This document shows positions 61,660-64,000 of a stretch of DNA of 64,000 nucleotides, in pieces (position 1 is the first letter of the stretch; each line of letters begins with the position of its first letter). The DNA lies in contig JACEEZ010013506.1 in NCBI GenBank assembly GCA_016584305.1, positions 154,501 to 218,500 of the forward strand, in the 5' to 3' direction. Both the position numbers and the translations under genes were made by a program. The notes beneath the pieces were generated by a model. That model saw only the letters and a list, made by a program, of their open reading frames with translations, made no database searches and had not been told where the DNA came from. The DNA comes from Chionoecetes opilio (taxonomy: Eukaryota > Arthropoda > Malacostraca > Decapoda > Majidae).

Positions 61660-62519
61660 GGCCCGGTTCACACTTCACGTTTTTGCTACGTGCGTCTTGT
61701 TATCGTGACGTCACCGTGACGTCACGATGACGTTACCTCGTCTCACTCCGGCTCGCTCTTATCAGAAAACATTGCAGTATAAAACCGCCTTGCTTTCCTT
61801 ACTTCCTCCCTTTTGTACCCCATGAACACCTATTACTCCCTTCACTATATCCCCCTTCACTCCCTGCCCTACCTATATAGCGCTACATCCCTGACAACAG
61901 CCTATTGCAAAGGTTACAAGTGATTCTGTATAGCGGGGGCCACAGGTGTTGCCAATATCGCAGTCCGTTGCGCTATTTTTCAAGTCACTAATAATTACTG
62001 TATACCTATTGCACGGCCTGTAGAGGGTGTTGGTGGCGTAGCGTGATGCTGTAGGAAGGATGGTATATAGTAGCTACTAGAGGGGCACGTGAGAGGGTTA
62101 AAACTAAAGAACACGAGCAATAACGCAGGAAAATACACAGAGGTAGTGGTGTTGGTGGAGCTTACATTCAAGCAGCGGTGCCGCTGTTCCGCCTTCAAGC
62201 AGCGGGGCACAATATTTTCACATCATGTATGTCTTCCATTACTAATATTGTCTTCCAGAATCACTGATAATAAATATATTTTAAATCAGACTTTGGGAAC
62301 AGCATTATTTTGATATTGCAAAACTTAGTTACGTATAATGTTCTATAAATTGTGGCACCACCGCTCCCGCATTCTGGAGAAAGCCCGCCAAAAGAATTGG
62401 CGGCTCCGAATCTTGGAGCCTCGAGACACACGTCTTTCAAGGTCACACAAGCAGGAAGTGACGTCACGGTGACGTCACGATGACGTCACGTAGGAAATAC
62501 GTGTAGTGTGAACCCCGCA
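61660..62519. mobile_element. Inverted-repeat MITE with CRE-like ends
   Basis: The ends are GCCCGGTTCACACTTCACG and, inward from the right, GCGGGGTTCACACTACACG, then CTACGTG on both sides. Next come clusters of TGACGTCA-type octamers (61705-61735 and 62458-62492). No coding sequence. The duplication type is unresolved. Confidence 0.65.
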
Positions 62520-62674
62520 AAAGTTAGTGACATGAACGTTATGAAGGCACGCAGATCGCAATGTGTGGGGAATTAAAAAATTACGTTCCCATAGTAGAAA
62601 AACACCTAATATTCATTCAGCAGCACTATGCATAGATAAATATACATATTCTACTACCACTTCCATGCAACTTG

Positions 62675-62916
62675 GCATTGGAGAGAGAGGAGAGAGAGAG
62701 AGAACGAAGAGTCGCACGGAGAGACACGAGAGAGAGAGAGGAGAGAGAGAGAGGAGAGAGAGATGAGGAGAGAGAGAGAGGACCTAGAGAAGAGAGAGAG
62801 ACGAGATAGGAGGAGGGAAATAGAGAGAAGGGATGATGAGCAGGGGAGACGGACGAGAGGGGGAGGAGAGAGAGAGAGAGGGAGAAGAGAAGGAAGAGAT
62901 AGGGGGGAGAGATGAG

Positions 62917-62964
<48 letters not shown>

Positions 62965-63136
62965 GAGAGAGTGAGAGGGGGAGGGAGGGAGGGGCTTGGA
63001 GGGGAAGGACCCACCGGACGAGAGGAGAGGAGGAGGAGCGGAGGATGACGAGGGATGGAGAACGGCTGGTGAGAGAGAGAGAGAGCGAGAGACGGGAAGA
63101 GGAGAGACTCCGAGAGGATTGAGGAGAGCGGAGAGC

Positions 63137-63182
<46 letters not shown>
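62675..63182. repeat. (GA)n-rich microsatellite
   Basis: About 500 bp of GA repeats with short interruptions, including pure runs near 62925-62962 and 63138-63182. Open frames here are Arg/Glu or Ser/Leu repeats and not genes. Confidence 0.95.
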
Positions 63183-63184
<2 letters not shown>

Positions 63185-63507
63185 GCAATGAACATAATTG
63201 TAAGAAAACTGGACCTCAAGCTTTGTATTGCCACCTGGGCTTATCCAAAATTACCTCACTCCCCCATACCCCAAAACTTGCCCTTCTCTCGCCTCTTCCT
63301 CTCATTTTCTCTTCCTCTCAGCGGCCCCGGGCGAGGGCCACGAGAGAGAAGGCCTGTTCGATGGGGGGGGTGGGGGGGTGAGAGAGTGATGACGAGACAA
63401 CAGTCAAGTAGTGCTTCATTTCATCAAGTGCTGATTCAGACTTTTGAACGGAGAGGCACGTCGTGTCTCCAATAGGACGAAAGTTTGAGATTTATTTATG
63501 AGGGTAA

Positions 63508-63671
63508 ACATGCCTTCATGTGTTGTGTCCCAAATTGTAAAGGAATTTTCGAAAAGGACCAAGGATTCCGTGCACAGTATTCTTTTCAAAGAAGTGAGGG
63601 ATGAGCCGGAAACCAAATGGTTGCAGGGCTATCAGAGAGGACCACTACACTCCAAATAAAAACAGCAGGGT
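63508..63671 (+). pseudogene. THAP-domain exon, frameshifted
   Basis: The plus strand carries the start of a THAP zinc finger: MCCVPNCKG followed by FEKDQGF and YSFQ (63517-63590). Its frame closes near 63600. The end of the domain appears in another frame as CRAIREDHYTPNKNSRV (63620-63670), followed at once by a good splice donor (GGTAAGTAA). THAP domains are C2CH DNA-binding modules of P-element-like transposases and derived host proteins. At least two shifts separate the halves. It could be a dead transposon exon or a real exon with sequence errors. Confidence 0.65.
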
Positions 63672-63679
63672 AAGTAATG

Positions 63680-64000
63680 GTTACGGTTGTAATCTATTTA
63701 AAAAAAAAATATATAAAAGACGTATAGCTGCAATTATATATATTTTAGTATTACCAGGATGGATATCGCTTGTTAGAATCAGTGCAGAGCAAGGATGACC
63801 AAAAAATGATCCAGGGGATGCGTAAACTCTAAGTTATGAGAGGGAAATTGAAAGCTATTGAATTGACACCGACTCGACGAGGCGGGAGAGGAAAGGGGTG
63901 GTCTGAAGGTGTTAGTCGTTAAAGGGAATATAATAAAGGAGATGTCGGGCCTCGAGATACTGTAAAATCTTAAGTTTAATTTAGGTATTTCCAGTCATTT
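63680..64000. other. Right edge, no gene recognised
   Basis: AT-rich sequence after the THAP-like donor site. No second exon is recognised before the window ends. Confidence 0.4.

Noticed and set aside
62626..63234. 202-residue Ser/Leu-rich minus-strand frame and its plus-strand Arg/Glu counterparts
   Set aside because: They are translations of the GA microsatellite.

Overview
This is a repeat-dense stretch of animal nuclear DNA carrying one intact, conserved multi-exon gene. On the minus strand, from 43942 back to 15355, 15 coding exons with GT/AG borders and consistent phases join into a 738-residue DEAD-box helicase with a SPRY insert, DDX1 (human DDX1 is 740 residues). I found no other complete conserved gene. 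The organism is probably a decapod crustacean or related arthropod. This is inferred from an interstitial (TTAGG)n telomere-type array, abundant tRNA-derived SINEs, L2/CR1-, jockey- and RTE-like LINE fragments, many small DNA transposons and very long microsatellites.

Layout, left to right. 1-5.1 kb: a CCCACCA-type minisatellite, copies of a GTAGATAAC/GTCGCC-ended repeat, a broken hAT-type transposase and a 698-bp TTAA-flanked inverted-repeat element. 5.2-13.6 kb: two very large inverted repeats. The first (5156-9609) has a 12-finger C2H2 array in its loop. The second (12192-13627) directly abuts the end of a decayed C2H2 array of the same family. 13.6-44 kb: the DDX1 gene and flanks. Its introns hold LINEs interrupted by TA-flanked elements, three copies of one pogo-like MITE, an 8-bp-TSD hAT MITE, SINEs and several long palindromes. 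43.3-43.7 kb: a palindrome with a telomeric-type loop lies just inside DDX1 intron 1.

45.4-56.05 kb is one nest. A 10.6-kb element has hAT hallmarks: a 13-bp perfect terminal inverted repeat and an 8-bp GTTATATC target duplication. It carries a 1.55-kb minisatellite and a Ty3/gypsy-type LTR retrotransposon with two ~1.25-kb LTRs. The retrotransposon is GC-rich, full of homopolymer runs and frameshifted throughout, so part of the damage may be consensus error. 56-64 kb: microsatellites, a second copy of the TTAA-flanked hairpin element, a MITE with CRE-like motifs, a long GA tract and a frameshifted THAP-domain exon at the right edge.

The most notable point is architectural. Inverted-repeat (foldback) elements of several families recur every few kilobases. 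Two abut or enclose related zinc-finger arrays. Many sit in DDX1 introns, where transcription would produce long RNA hairpins. In three cases the reading frame of an interrupted LINE shows the exact pre-insertion site. All family assignments rest on motifs read by eye; no database search was made.
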